DNA of 28,862 bases from a virus. Under the pieces are notes generated by a model. It ran no database searches, was not told the DNA's origin, and saw only the letters and a list, made by a program, of their open reading frames with translations. Each line of letters begins with the position of its first letter. Position 1 is the first letter of the stretch. A program made the translations under genes and the position numbers. The DNA lies in IMG/VR virus record IMGVR_UViG_3300031227_000289, positions 1-28,862 of that record; one strand, written 5' to 3'. Positions 13,517 to 19,229 of the stretch are shown piece by piece.

Positions 13517-13705
13517 ATGACTGGAATAATACAAAAAGAAATAATAAAAATAGGAAAAGAAAAAGGATTTATAGAAATAGTGGATCTTAAAAGATTTTAT
13601 TCAAAAAATATACAGCTAGAGATGAATAAGTTAGTAATTAGAGGATTTTTTGAGGCTGGAATAGATGATGGAATTAAGATTACTTGGAAATATAAAGGTT
13701 TATAA
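13517..13705 (+). CDS. small winged-helix DNA-binding protein
   Basis: 62 residues from the ATG at 13517, preceded by a GGGGGGAG ribosome site at 13504-13511; an upstream in-frame ATG at 13499 lies before that site. The helix-strand pattern (IIQKEIIKIGKEKGFIEI, then FYSKNIQLEMNKLVIRGFF, then IKITWKYKG) fits a minimal winged helix, with the recognition helix at about 32-46. It is the first gene of the early half and follows the non-coding region, so it is a good candidate for a regulator of nearby promoters. Confidence 0.55.
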   Translation: MTGIIQKEIIKIGKEKGFIEIVDLKRFYSKNIQLEMNKLVIRGFFEAGIDDGIKITWKYKGL

Positions 13706-13716
13706 ATAATTAAAAA

Positions 13717-13977
13717 ATGGTTTGGAAAAAAACTAAGAGATATACTTCTGAAGATGCAAAAGCTATTTCTAAAACAGCTGTAAAAAAAAAGTTTATACCA
13801 ATGTTTTCTAAATCTCATACAAGAAAATCTGCTGATTTGAATTTAAGAGATTATAAAAAAACAACAGAAAAGAAATTAACTAAAGATCAAGAAGATTTAT
13901 ACAATCAAATGTTAGAAGAGGAACGTATAAAAAATGATCCTTTAAGAGTTAAGTCTAATAAGGTTAAATCAAGATAA
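13717..13977 (+). CDS. small basic protein, unknown function
   Basis: 86 residues, rich in Lys and Arg throughout, with two probable helices (SEDAKAISKTAVKKKFI and LTKDQEDLYNQMLEEERI). It contains no cysteine and no membrane segment. It lies 11 bases after the winged-helix gene and is probably co-transcribed. A nucleic-acid-binding role is suggested only by charge. No family recognised. Confidence 0.55.
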   Translation: MVWKKTKRYTSEDAKAISKTAVKKKFIPMFSKSHTRKSADLNLRDYKKTTEKKLTKDQEDLYNQMLEEERIKNDPLRVKSNKVKSR

Positions 13978-13985
13978 TGGAAAAG

Positions 13986-14009
13986 TATATAAAAGACTAT
14001 AGACTATAG
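13986..14009 (+). promoter_or_regulatory. TATA box with CTATAG-A-CTATAG operator
   Basis: TATATAAAAG at 13986-13995 is followed at once by CTATAGACTATAG (13997-14009), a 13-bp palindrome lying between the TATA box and the expected start near 14015. A protein bound there would block transcription. The same palindrome, centred T rather than A, has the same placement at 14597-14609. Confidence 0.7.
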
Positions 14010-14014
14010 ATAGT

Positions 14015-14161
14015 ATGAAAAAAGTTAAGGTGATGAGGGAGATAGAGTATTGGGAAGAGATTTGTAAAAAATGTGGAAAGTCAATTAAAGGAACATCAAG
14101 ATCTCAATGTGAATACAATTTTAAAAGACATAAGGAATCTTGTGATGGCAACAAGAAATGA
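14015..14161 (+). CDS. small zinc-finger protein
   Basis: 48 residues. A CxxC pair (CKKCGK, 17-22) and a later C...H...C set (SQCEYNFKRHKESC, 30-43) suggest one zinc finger. The ATG lies about 25 nt from the TATA box, so the mRNA is probably leaderless, and the operator at 13997 should control it. The end overlaps the nuclease gene by 17 bases, so the two are coupled. It might be the repressor for the paired operators, but nothing proves this. Confidence 0.6.
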   Translation: MKKVKVMREIEYWEEICKKCGKSIKGTSRSQCEYNFKRHKESCDGNKK

Positions 14162-14561
14162 AATTCTTGGAGGGATAGGTGAAAAACTTGTTGAGATACA
14201 GTTATTAAAAAGAAATATTAAGATATTTAGGGTAGATTTTAATAATCCTTATTTTGATTTAATTATAGATACTAAAAATGGATTAAAGAAAATTCAAGTA
14301 AAAACTTCAAATTTAAATAACAAAAAAAAATTCCAGTTTTTTCTTAAAAATTGTGTTAATGAATATGATTATTTAATTCTAGTTGGAGTAAAGGACAAGA
14401 GTTTTAATTGTAATGATTTTTGGATTATTCCGGAGGATGATTTATTTGAGATAAATATAAAAGAAGGAAATTACCAACCACAGACCGGAATTAATATTGG
14501 AGTAATTAATGCAAAGAAATATAATATTTTTAAAGAAAATTGGTCTGTTCTGTGTAACTAA
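14145..14561 (+). CDS. PD-(D/E)XK endonuclease-like protein
   Basis: 138 residues from the ATG at 14145; the ATG at 14073 would overlap the zinc-finger gene by nearly 90 bases. The core has GGIGEKLVE (Glu13), FDLII (Asp38) and IQVKTS (Gln51-x-Lys53), the ordered residues of the PD-(D/E)XK fold, followed by a beta strand YDYLILVGV. This family includes the I-Ssp6803I-like homing endonucleases, resolvases and other nucleases. A role in recombination or as a selfish nuclease are both possible. It is probably co-expressed with the zinc-finger gene. Confidence 0.65.
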   Translation: MATRNEILGGIGEKLVEIQLLKRNIKIFRVDFNNPYFDLIIDTKNGLKKIQVKTSNLNNKKKFQFFLKNCVNEYDYLILVGVKDKSFNCNDFWIIPEDDLFEINIKEGNYQPQTGINIGVINAKKYNIFKENWSVLCN

Positions 14562-14586
14562 AAAGTAAGTAATAAAAATAGAAAGG

Positions 14587-14609
14587 TTTATAAGCACTAT
14601 AGTCTATAG
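14587..14609 (+). promoter_or_regulatory. TATA box with CTATAG-T-CTATAG operator
   Basis: TTTATAAG at 14587-14594 is followed by CTATAGTCTATAG at 14597-14609, at the same spacing as in the promoter at 13986. AGGAGG at 14616-14621 and the ATG at 14630 come next. The two promoters are probably controlled by one repressor. Confidence 0.7.
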
Positions 14610-14629
14610 TATATTAGGAGGATCAAAAA

Positions 14630-14737
14630 ATGAACTTTATAACACGATGGTTAGTTAAGAGATATTTTGCTAAGAGAAGAAGAGCAAATGTTTTAAGACA
14701 ATATTTAAATTTGAAGGGGGTAAAACCCTTCTTTTAA
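14630..14737 (+). CDS. 35-residue basic peptide
   Basis: The frame from the ATG at 14630 has a strong AGGAGG ribosome site 8 nt upstream and its own operator-controlled promoter. The peptide is basic and aromatic (FITRWLVKRYFAKRRRANVL), probably an amphipathic helix. Its last codons lie inside the terminator hairpin at 14713. It may be a true small regulator or membrane-active peptide, or a leader peptide whose translation affects termination. Confidence 0.5.
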   Translation: MNFITRWLVKRYFAKRRRANVLRQYLNLKGVKPFF

Positions 14738-14744
14738 TTTTTTT
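14713..14744 (+). terminator. hairpin with T-tract
   Basis: GAAGGG and CCCTTC (14713-14731, loop GGTAAAA) are followed by TTTTAATTTTTTT, an arrangement like an intrinsic terminator. The hairpin includes the stop region of the 35-residue peptide, so translation could open it and let transcription reach the downstream operon. Confidence 0.6.
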
Positions 14745-14747
14745 AAA

Positions 14748-14879
14748 ATGGAAAAAATAGATTTAGAATATAAAAAGGCTTTTGATGCCTTGATTGATAC
14801 AATGGATATAAAACAATTAAGATTATTTGAATCATTTATAAGAGCTAATTTTAATAAAACAATGGAGGATTTTAAATGA
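14748..14879 (+). CDS. 43-residue helical protein
   Basis: The ATG at 14748 opens a frame predicted all-helical (LEYKKAFDALIDTMDIKQL, then FESFIRANFNKTM). Its TGA overlaps the ATG of the next gene as ATGA, and GGAGG near its end (14863-14867) is that gene's ribosome site. It is the first gene after the terminator. I do not recognise a family. Confidence 0.5.
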   Translation: MEKIDLEYKKAFDALIDTMDIKQLRLFESFIRANFNKTMEDFK

Positions 14880-15157
14880 AACCTCTGAGTGAGAAAATAA
14901 AAGATAGAATTAAAAGACATAAATCTAATTTTGATAGATATGATACTGAAACAAGAGTTTATGTGGATGATGAGCAACAAGTTGAATATTCTACAAATCA
15001 AGCAATCCAAGAGATGCATCTTAATGATGAAATTAAAGAAATATCGGAAGATGTTGAAGGATCGGTGGATAAGTTGAAGAAACATTTTAATTGTGGAAGT
15101 TGGACTACAGAAGAAATACAATTTGAAATTGACAAAAGATTTGGAGAGTTTAAATGA
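14876..15157 (+). CDS. KPLSEK...FGEFK family protein A
   Basis: 93 residues beginning MKPLSEKIKDRIK and ending IDKRFGEFK, the two hallmarks of a small paralogous family in this window (also 15389, 21574, 21800). The centre is acidic and helical (NDEIKEISEDVEGSVDKLKK). ATGA overlaps with genes on both sides indicate coupling. Paralogs differ in the middle while keeping both ends. Function unknown; short modular early proteins of this kind often act on host factors, but this is conjecture. Confidence 0.65.
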   Translation: MKPLSEKIKDRIKRHKSNFDRYDTETRVYVDDEQQVEYSTNQAIQEMHLNDEIKEISEDVEGSVDKLKKHFNCGSWTTEEIQFEIDKRFGEFK

Positions 15158-15405
15158 AACTTAAAACACTGAAGGATATTGCAGTTTGTAGTCATAATTT
15201 TAAATGTGATTATGAACTAAAAGCTCTAGCAATCAAGTGGGTGAAGGAATTTCAAAGAGAAAGAACAAATGCAATTTCAGAAATGTTTGATAATGTAGAT
15301 AAATATGGAATTTATCCTACAACAAAATTCTTTAATAGAATTGATAATTTTTGGATGAAAAGGCTAAACATTACAGAGGAGGATTTAAATGAAACCACTG
15401 AGTGA
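15154..15405 (+). CDS. small helical protein with LKTLKDI N-terminus
   Basis: 83 residues, starting MKLKTLKDIAVC and otherwise helical (LKALAIKWVKEFQRERTNAI). The LKTLKD start recurs in the frame at 21988-22092, and both copies sit beside KPLSEK-family genes, so the pair may travel together. ATGA overlap upstream; its end overlaps the next gene by 17 bases. No known domain. Confidence 0.6.
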   Translation: MKLKTLKDIAVCSHNFKCDYELKALAIKWVKEFQRERTNAISEMFDNVDKYGIYPTTKFFNRIDNFWMKRLNITEEDLNETTE

Positions 15406-15589
15406 GAAATTAAGTAAGGAAGTAATTACTTGTAATAATTGTAAGAGTAAGTGGACAAGAAAGCAATTCTTTTTTTTAGATGAAGATGTCAAAGAAGCGG
15501 TGGAGAAGTTGAAGGAAGAATTAAATAAACCAAATGGGAAACTTATTGCAATAAAGCTTATTAACAAGATATTTGGAGAATTTATATGA
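15389..15589 (+). CDS. KPLSEK...FGEFK family protein B, with CxxC
   Basis: 66 residues beginning MKPLSEKLSKEV and ending INKIFGEFI. The centre has one CNNC pair (CNNCKSKW) and DEDVKEAVEKLKEEL, the helix that matches AQAIKDLK in the copies at 21574 and 21800. GAGGAGG at 15376-15382 is the ribosome site, placed inside the previous gene. ATGA overlap with the next start. Function unknown. Confidence 0.65.
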   Translation: MKPLSEKLSKEVITCNNCKSKWTRKQFFFLDEDVKEAVEKLKEELNKPNGKLIAIKLINKIFGEFI

Positions 15590-15807
15590 AAAAAAATAAA
15601 TGTACTCAAAGGAAATATGGAATTTGTAGAGATTGTTCAAGAAGTTTACCTTTAACAAATCATAGTTTAACAGGAAATCATAAGCCTCCTTTTCTTAAAT
15701 TATGCAGAGATTGTCATGATAAAAGGGATGGAATAAAACCAAATAAACCTAAATTAAATAAAAAAGTGCAAAAAGGAACTCACTATGGTAAAAACAAAAA
15801 AAACTAA
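15586..15807 (+). CDS. HNH-like zinc protein
   Basis: 73 residues. Two CxxC pairs (GICRDCSR and LKLCRDCHDKRDG) with H, N and H between and after them (NHSLTGNHKPPFLKL) give a treble-clef outline like that of small HNH nucleases, though the catalytic His pair is not typical. The C-terminal third is basic and disordered. It may be a small nuclease or a plain zinc-binding protein. It overlaps neighbours on both sides. Confidence 0.55.
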   Translation: MKKNKCTQRKYGICRDCSRSLPLTNHSLTGNHKPPFLKLCRDCHDKRDGIKPNKPKLNKKVQKGTHYGKNKKN

Positions 15808-16027
15808 AATAGAAAAAATAACAGAATTTGAATTTGATGAAGCTATAATGTTTGCTTTAGGAGAAAATAGAACTAATATTGTTAAACTTCAAATGGAAAA
15901 TGAAAGTTTAACGAATTCTTATTTGAGAAAAGAAAGAGCAAAGGAAGCTGGAATGGTTATGAATTATGAATCAAAAGGAGATTCAGTAAGTTATTTTTTC
16001 GAACTAAGGAAGTGTGGATTTAAATGA
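15785..16027 (+). CDS. small protein, unknown function
   Basis: 80 residues, mixed charge. The N-terminus is basic (KTKKTKIEKI), the middle helical (FDEAIMFALGENRTNIVKL), the end beta-like (DSVSYFFELRKCGFK). It overlaps the previous gene by 23 bases and the next by 4 (ATGA). I recognise no motif. Part of the compact early operon. Confidence 0.5.
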   Translation: MVKTKKTKIEKITEFEFDEAIMFALGENRTNIVKLQMENESLTNSYLRKERAKEAGMVMNYESKGDSVSYFFELRKCGFK

Positions 16028-16290
16028 TAAAAGATAAGATAAACTCTGTGCAAAGGATAAAGCCAATAATATTAGATACTGATGATCCAAAGAAGATTAA
16101 AGAATTTAAGAGAGCATGGATTAAATATAATCAACAGGAAAGACAAAAACGAATTGAAGGTTCTAGGCCGGATCGGATACAACCTGTTGTACCGGGGAGA
16201 GGTGGATTCTTACATAAAGTTTGGATCCTCCTAACCTCTCTAAATAAATCAAATGGGGGTAAAAAATGGAAACAACAATTGTCAAGATAG
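16024..16290 (+). CDS. small basic protein, unknown function
   Basis: 88 residues, basic. The first about 50 residues are helical (KKIKEFKRAWIKYNQQERQKR); the rest (GRGGFLHKVWILLTSL) is encoded by a segment with inverted repeats (16197-16240), so the true product could be shorter in function. It overlaps the start of the putative annealing protein by 25 bases. No family recognised. Confidence 0.45.
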   Translation: MIKDKINSVQRIKPIILDTDDPKKIKEFKRAWIKYNQQERQKRIEGSRPDRIQPVVPGRGGFLHKVWILLTSLNKSNGGKKWKQQLSR

Positions 16291-16793
16291 AAGGAAACAA
16301 AATTGAAGTGATTGAGGATAATGATGTCAAAGGTTATGAACTTGCAGAATGGGTTAAGCCAGATTTTGTTAAATTAGGATCTGCAGAGATTACAATTAAA
16401 GATGGAAAAGTAGCTTTTTGTTCAATGAAACAATTAGAGAAATCAGATAAACCAAAAGAAAAGACAGGAAAAGAAGAAAGCCATATAGTAAATATTAAAG
16501 GAAAAGATTTTATGACTTATGAAGGTCTTTTGGAGAAAGTTCATGAAAAAGGAAAATTCTCAATAGAGATTTTAGATTCTTGGCAAAGTGAAGATTTGAA
16601 AAGAGCATGGTGTAAGATTAGATTGATTGTCGGAGAGCATATTATTGATGGAATAGGAAGTTCAACACCAGAAAACACGGGACAAATGACACAAGACCAT
16701 CCTATTGAAATGGCCAACACAAGAGCAAAAGGACGTGCTTTTAGAGATTATTTGAATATAGGTAAAGCTATGGCTGAGGAGTTAAAGAAATAA
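16266..16793 (+). CDS. putative single-strand DNA binding/annealing recombination protein
   Basis: 175 residues; GGGGGT about 10 nt before the ATG is the ribosome site. Residues about 1-55 are beta-rich, possibly an OB-like fold. Residues 80-175 have MTYEGLLEKVHEKG, WCKIRLIVGEHIIDGIGSST and HPIEMANTRAKGRAFRDYLN. The last pattern, an alanine/arginine-rich 'TRAKGRA' helix after a conserved HPIE and followed by an acidic end (AEELKK), recalls Rad52/Erf-type annealing proteins of viruses. I cannot confirm a family by eye. Such a protein, with the resolvase-like nuclease at 18424, would support recombination-dependent replication. Confidence 0.4.
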   Translation: METTIVKIEGNKIEVIEDNDVKGYELAEWVKPDFVKLGSAEITIKDGKVAFCSMKQLEKSDKPKEKTGKEESHIVNIKGKDFMTYEGLLEKVHEKGKFSIEILDSWQSEDLKRAWCKIRLIVGEHIIDGIGSSTPENTGQMTQDHPIEMANTRAKGRAFRDYLNIGKAMAEELKK

Positions 16794-16827
16794 TTGCTCC
16801 TAATGTTTGGGGTTACCCCAAGAGCAA
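16794..16827 (+). promoter_or_regulatory. two-part hairpin after the annealing gene
   Basis: TTGGGG-TTA-CCCCAA (16807-16821) forms a tight stem, enclosed by TTGCTC/GAGCAA (16794-16799, 16822-16827) with a 7-nt bulge on one side. It begins directly after the stop and ends 10 bases before the next gene. It may stabilise the upstream mRNA or regulate the next gene. No T-tract follows, so it is not a typical terminator. Confidence 0.5.
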
Positions 16828-16837
16828 AAAATAAACA

Positions 16838-17116
16838 ATGGAAAAAAAAATGGAAAAAAAAGAAGAAGAAATAGAATTTTATAAGAGATGTCCCACCAAA
16901 GGATGTAGAACAATCTCTGGATTTAGTTTGATAGAATCAGAGATCAAATCAAAGATTTTTGGTGAAAACCTTAGGTTCTCTTGTCCAAACTGTCAGAAAG
17001 AAAATGAGTTAAAGAAGTGGGAAGATTCAACAAAATCTGCTTATGATGGCCAGACTGCGGTGAGAGGATATGACCTTTTTTACAAAAAACAAGATGGAAA
17101 ATTCAAGAAAGGATAA
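16838..17116 (+). CDS. zinc-ribbon protein
   Basis: 92 residues. RCPTKGCRTI (17-26) and FSCPNCQKEN (47-56) supply four cysteines in a zinc-ribbon arrangement. The N-terminus is highly charged (MEKKMEKKEEEIEF) and a second ATG is at 16850. The C-terminal segment GYDLFYKKQDGKFKKG is basic. Probably binds nucleic acid or protein; function unknown. Overlaps the next gene by 23 bases. Confidence 0.55.
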   Translation: MEKKMEKKEEEIEFYKRCPTKGCRTISGFSLIESEIKSKIFGENLRFSCPNCQKENELKKWEDSTKSAYDGQTAVRGYDLFYKKQDGKFKKG

Positions 17117-17246
17117 AGTAGGTTATGAACTATGGCTAACAGAGCAGGAAGAAAAATTAATCTTAGAAAGTATGGATAATTTACCTGCCTTGGCCATAAC
17201 AATTATAAGAAAAGCATTCAAAAGGGGTGACTTTAATAAAAGATGA
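17094..17246 (+). CDS. 50-residue helical protein
   Basis: Frame from the ATG at 17094: WLTEQEEKLILESMDNL then ALAITIIRKAFKRGDFN, two probable helices with no cysteine. It ends in an ATGATGA overlap with the next frame. Coupled between two small genes; no family recognised. Confidence 0.45.
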   Translation: MENSRKDKVGYELWLTEQEEKLILESMDNLPALAITIIRKAFKRGDFNKR

Positions 17247-17341
17247 TGGATGTTGAATATTATAAGTTACTTGTAAAATCAGGATTTGATACAATGAGCT
17301 TTGGGATTTTATTAAATATTTTAGTGATTATTTTAAGATGA
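17243..17341 (+). CDS. 32-residue hydrophobic peptide
   Basis: The ATG at 17243 overlaps the stop of the previous gene. The peptide ends in a probable membrane helix (SFGILLNILVIILR). Its TGA overlaps the next ATG. Being flanked by overlapping starts and stops makes translation likely, but it is very short and has no other support. Confidence 0.4.
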   Translation: MMDVEYYKLLVKSGFDTMSFGILLNILVIILR

Positions 17342-17469
17342 AAAGTTGTCCAAATTGTAAAAGAAAACTTTATCCAAAAGAAGGTGGAGGGTACTATTGT
17401 AAGAATTGTACTTTTGTTAATGATCCAAATTATTTGAGGAGGAAAAATGGCAACCCAAGCAACAGATAG
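17338..17469 (+). CDS. small zinc-ribbon protein
   Basis: 43 residues with CPNCKRKL (4-11) and YYCKNCTF (20-27), a complete zinc ribbon of two CxxC knuckles, then a basic tail (YLRRKNGNPSNR). ATGA overlap with the previous gene; overlaps the next by 23 bases. Such ribbons resemble small transcription or ribosome-associated factors. Exact role unknown. Confidence 0.55.
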   Translation: MKSCPNCKRKLYPKEGGGYYCKNCTFVNDPNYLRRKNGNPSNR

Positions 17470-17566
17470 AAGAAAACAGGAATCAAAATATCCTAAAGAT
17501 GATTATGAAGATTATGAAAATGGAAAAAAAAGAGATAAAAAACAAAAGAAATTAGGAGATTATTAA
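17447..17566 (+). CDS. 39-residue charged peptide
   Basis: GAGGAGG at about 17436-17442 gives a good ribosome site for the ATG at 17447. The sequence is low in complexity and charged (DDYEDYENGKKRDKKQKK). The TAA overlaps the ATG of the SWIM gene by one base. Probably disordered; function unknown. Confidence 0.45.
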   Translation: MATQATDRRKQESKYPKDDYEDYENGKKRDKKQKKLGDY

Positions 17567-17844
17567 TGAAAATATTTAGAGATGCTTATAAATTAATCCA
17601 AGAAGGGAAAGTAATTGAAGATTTTACAAATAAGTCAGGAACATTTTACAATGTTAAAGATTATGCTTTTAAGATTTATAGAAAAGGATGTGCTTGGTTT
17701 TCACAGTGTGGATGCCATGTTGGAGTTTCAAATAAACCAGCAGGAATTTGCAAACATTTCGTTGCAGTAATTGTTTTAAAATTCTTAGAATCAAACCAAT
17801 TAAATTTGAAGGAGGTTAAAAATGATAAAAAGAAAAGAATTTGA
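17566..17844 (+). CDS. SWIM zinc-finger protein
   Basis: 92 residues. Residues about 48-65 hold CGCHVGVSNKPAGICKH, the CxC...CxH pattern of a SWIM zinc finger, followed by a helix (FVAVIVLKFLESN). The N-terminal part (FYNVKDYAFKIYRKGCAWFS) supplies the usual preceding strands. SWIM domains bind DNA or proteins and occur with recombination and transposition factors; here the domain stands alone. It overlaps the next gene by 23 bases. Confidence 0.7.
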   Translation: MKIFRDAYKLIQEGKVIEDFTNKSGTFYNVKDYAFKIYRKGCAWFSQCGCHVGVSNKPAGICKHFVAVIVLKFLESNQLNLKEVKNDKKKRI

Positions 17845-18055
17845 ATCAGGAACTTTCAAAAAGAGGATCTTTAGAAGAAGAGAAAATCATCCGATCGCTA
17901 AGCTTTTGAGAAACCATACAAATTATGCTTTCAAGGCAAAAGAGATTGCTAGAAAAGTTAAGATGAATGAGAACACAGTTAGATCTATGTTAGCAAATCT
18001 TATAAGAGATGGATTGGTAGTACACAAAGTTCCTTATTTTGCATGGAAGAAATAA
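17822..18055 (+). CDS. winged-helix transcription regulator
   Basis: 77 residues with a basic N-terminus and one winged helix: PIAKLLRNHTNYAFKAKEIA, RKVKMNENTVRSMLANLIRD (recognition helix in the second half), then GLVVHKVPYFAW as the wing. GGAGG at 17811-17815 precedes the ATG. It is the last gene before a T-rich terminator, so it ends the operon. It may regulate early or late promoters. Confidence 0.7.
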   Translation: MIKRKEFESGTFKKRIFRRRENHPIAKLLRNHTNYAFKAKEIARKVKMNENTVRSMLANLIRDGLVVHKVPYFAWKK

Positions 18056-18061
18056 GGTTGC

Positions 18062-18092
18062 TTTTTTATTTTATTTTATTTTATTTTTTATT
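18062..18092 (+). terminator. oligo-T terminator
   Basis: Tandem TTTTA units and T6 runs follow the winged-helix stop by a few bases. No hairpin. It should end the early operon transcript in an archaeal host. Confidence 0.6.
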
Positions 18093-18107
18093 CCAGGAGA
18101 AACAAAA

Positions 18108-18317
18108 ATGTTAGGACCAAAAAAATGCCCAGAGTGGCTTAAACGCGCATACAAAAGAGCAGTAGGATTCACCTGCGAAGATTGCAGAAAGGTTTTTATG
18201 GAAAAAGAATTAGAGATCCATAGAATAATCGCAGGATATAAAGGAGGAACATATAGGCCCGGCAATGTGAAGGTGCTTTGCAAAGATTGCCATAAAAACT
18301 ATGCGGAACCGTGGTAA
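18108..18317 (+). CDS. small HNH nuclease-like protein
   Basis: 69 residues from the ATG at 18108, with AGGAGA at 18095-18100; an in-frame ATG at 18039 would lie within the previous gene and translate the T-rich tract. The domain is complete: FTCEDCRKVF, LEIHRIIAGYKGG, RPGNVKVLCKDCHK. Unlike the homing endonucleases here, it has no NUMOD3 DNA-binding region, and its length is that of the HNH proteins found near terminases, which assist DNA packaging in some viruses. Either a packaging partner or a free nuclease. Confidence 0.75.
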   Translation: MLGPKKCPEWLKRAYKRAVGFTCEDCRKVFMEKELEIHRIIAGYKGGTYRPGNVKVLCKDCHKNYAEPW

Positions 18318-18488
18318 ATGAATTTAAATACATTAAGTCAAGAAAACAGAGAACAGATAGCCAATCATGGAGAGAGAAGAAAACTAGAAGAGGAGCAGAG
18401 AATTAAATTACAGGAGGTTAAAGATGAACACAAAAAAAGATCCAATAAAAGTTTTAAGAGGGAAGAAGTCAAGGCAAGCAGGAGCTAG
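18318..18488 (+). CDS. possible short charged protein overlapping nuclease gene
   Basis: An ATG directly after the HNH stop opens 56 residues (LSQENREQIANHGERRKLEE then a basic tail). The first about 35 codons lie in otherwise empty sequence and look helical and coding. The last 65 bases overlap the nuclease gene in another frame, which is more than the usual overlap here. No ribosome site except the HNH gene coupling. Weak support. Confidence 0.3.
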   Translation: MNLNTLSQENREQIANHGERRKLEEEQRIKLQEVKDEHKKRSNKSFKREEVKASRS

Positions 18489-18879
18489 ATTTGAATTAAA
18501 GGTTAGAGAAGATCTAGAAAAGCAAGGCTGGATTGTTGCAAAGTGGACCAACAATGTTGAGTTCCATAATGATGAAGGGCCACATGATCTTCCATTCACA
18601 GTAGGCAAATTAGTGAAAGTTAAGAATAAGTTCTTAGGTCCAGGGAGGCCAATGATGTTGGGGGCAGGATTTCCAGACTTTTTATGTTTTAGGTGGGGAA
18701 TTGATGGAAGCAAAGGATACGCTGATGTGATTGGGGTTGAATCAAAGATGACTGGAGTTTTAGACAAGGCAGAAAAACAAAAATGTAATTGGATGCTTGA
18801 TAATAATATTTTTAAGTACATTTTTATTGCGCAGAAGGGAGAAAAGCGTGGAGAGATAATTTATAAATTATTTCGATGA
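18424..18879 (+). CDS. PD-(D/E)XK nuclease, VRR-NUC/resolvase type
   Basis: 151 residues; AGGAGG at 18413-18418 is a strong ribosome site. The nuclease core reads ARFELKVRED (Glu24), GAGFPDFLCF (Asp85) and VIGVESKMTG (Glu106-x-Lys108), followed by LDKAEKQKCNWMLDNN and a strand YIFIAQKG. This is the order and spacing of VRR-NUC or Hjc-like enzymes, which cut branched DNA such as Holliday junctions. Tailed viruses often need one before packaging. It is followed at once by a tRNA gene. Confidence 0.7.
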   Translation: MNTKKDPIKVLRGKKSRQAGARFELKVREDLEKQGWIVAKWTNNVEFHNDEGPHDLPFTVGKLVKVKNKFLGPGRPMMLGAGFPDFLCFRWGIDGSKGYADVIGVESKMTGVLDKAEKQKCNWMLDNNIFKYIFIAQKGEKRGEIIYKLFR

Positions 18880-18883
18880 TTGA

Positions 18884-18955
18884 TCCGGGATGGTCTAACG
18901 GCAAGGACGGGGCCCTCATGAGGCTCAGGTGGTAGTTCGATTCTGCCTCCCGGAA
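18884..18955 (+). tRNA. tRNA with anticodon CAT (Met or Ile2)
   Basis: A full cloverleaf of 72 nt: acceptor TCCGGGA/TCCCGGA, D stem GTCT/GGAC, anticodon stem GGGCC/GGCTC with loop CTCATGA (anticodon CAT), T stem GGTAG/CTGCC with loop TTCGATT, discriminator A. No CCA is encoded. TTATAAATTA at 18861-18870 is a likely promoter. The anticodon stem lacks the three G-C pairs typical of initiators, so it is elongator Met or, with modified C34, isoleucine for AUA codons, which are frequent in this AT-rich genome. Confidence 0.9.
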
Positions 18956-18963
18956 TCAAAACA

Positions 18964-18971
18964 TTTAAATA
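18964..18971 (+). promoter_or_regulatory. TATA box TTTAAATA, leaderless promoter
   Basis: TTTAAATA is 26 nt before the ATG at 18993 and is preceded by AACA without the extra three bases of the AACAATN form. It should give a leaderless mRNA for the gene at 18993. Confidence 0.6.
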
Positions 18972-18992
18972 CTATTATATAGGTATAATTAT

Positions 18993-19229
18993 ATGGATAA
19001 AATTATACGAAAACCTGATCCTTCTAAAAGAAAGAATATCCACGTTGTAACTTTAAAGAAAGTTGAGAATTTTATGAAAGAACAATTAGAACCGATTTTT
19101 AAATCTGAAATTGTTAAGCAAATTGCAGTAGATTATAACTCTTTGAATGTTGCTTTAGAAATGCTTCCAATAAAAATTGATGATGATGGAAGAATATATT
19201 TAAAGAAAATGGGAGGACAAAATGCCTAG
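18993..19229 (+). CDS. small protein, unknown function
   Basis: 78 residues. The N-terminus is basic (IIRKPDPSKRKNIHVV), the middle helical (LKKVENFMKEQLEPIFKSEI), the end beta-like (LPIKIDDDGRIYLKKMGG). The arrangement resembles a small regulator but no clear helix-turn-helix is seen. First gene of an operon, probably leaderless. The 3' end carries GGGAGG, the ribosome site of the HNH gene, and overlaps it by 8 bases. Confidence 0.55.
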   Translation: MDKIIRKPDPSKRKNIHVVTLKKVENFMKEQLEPIFKSEIVKQIAVDYNSLNVALEMLPIKIDDDGRIYLKKMGGQNA

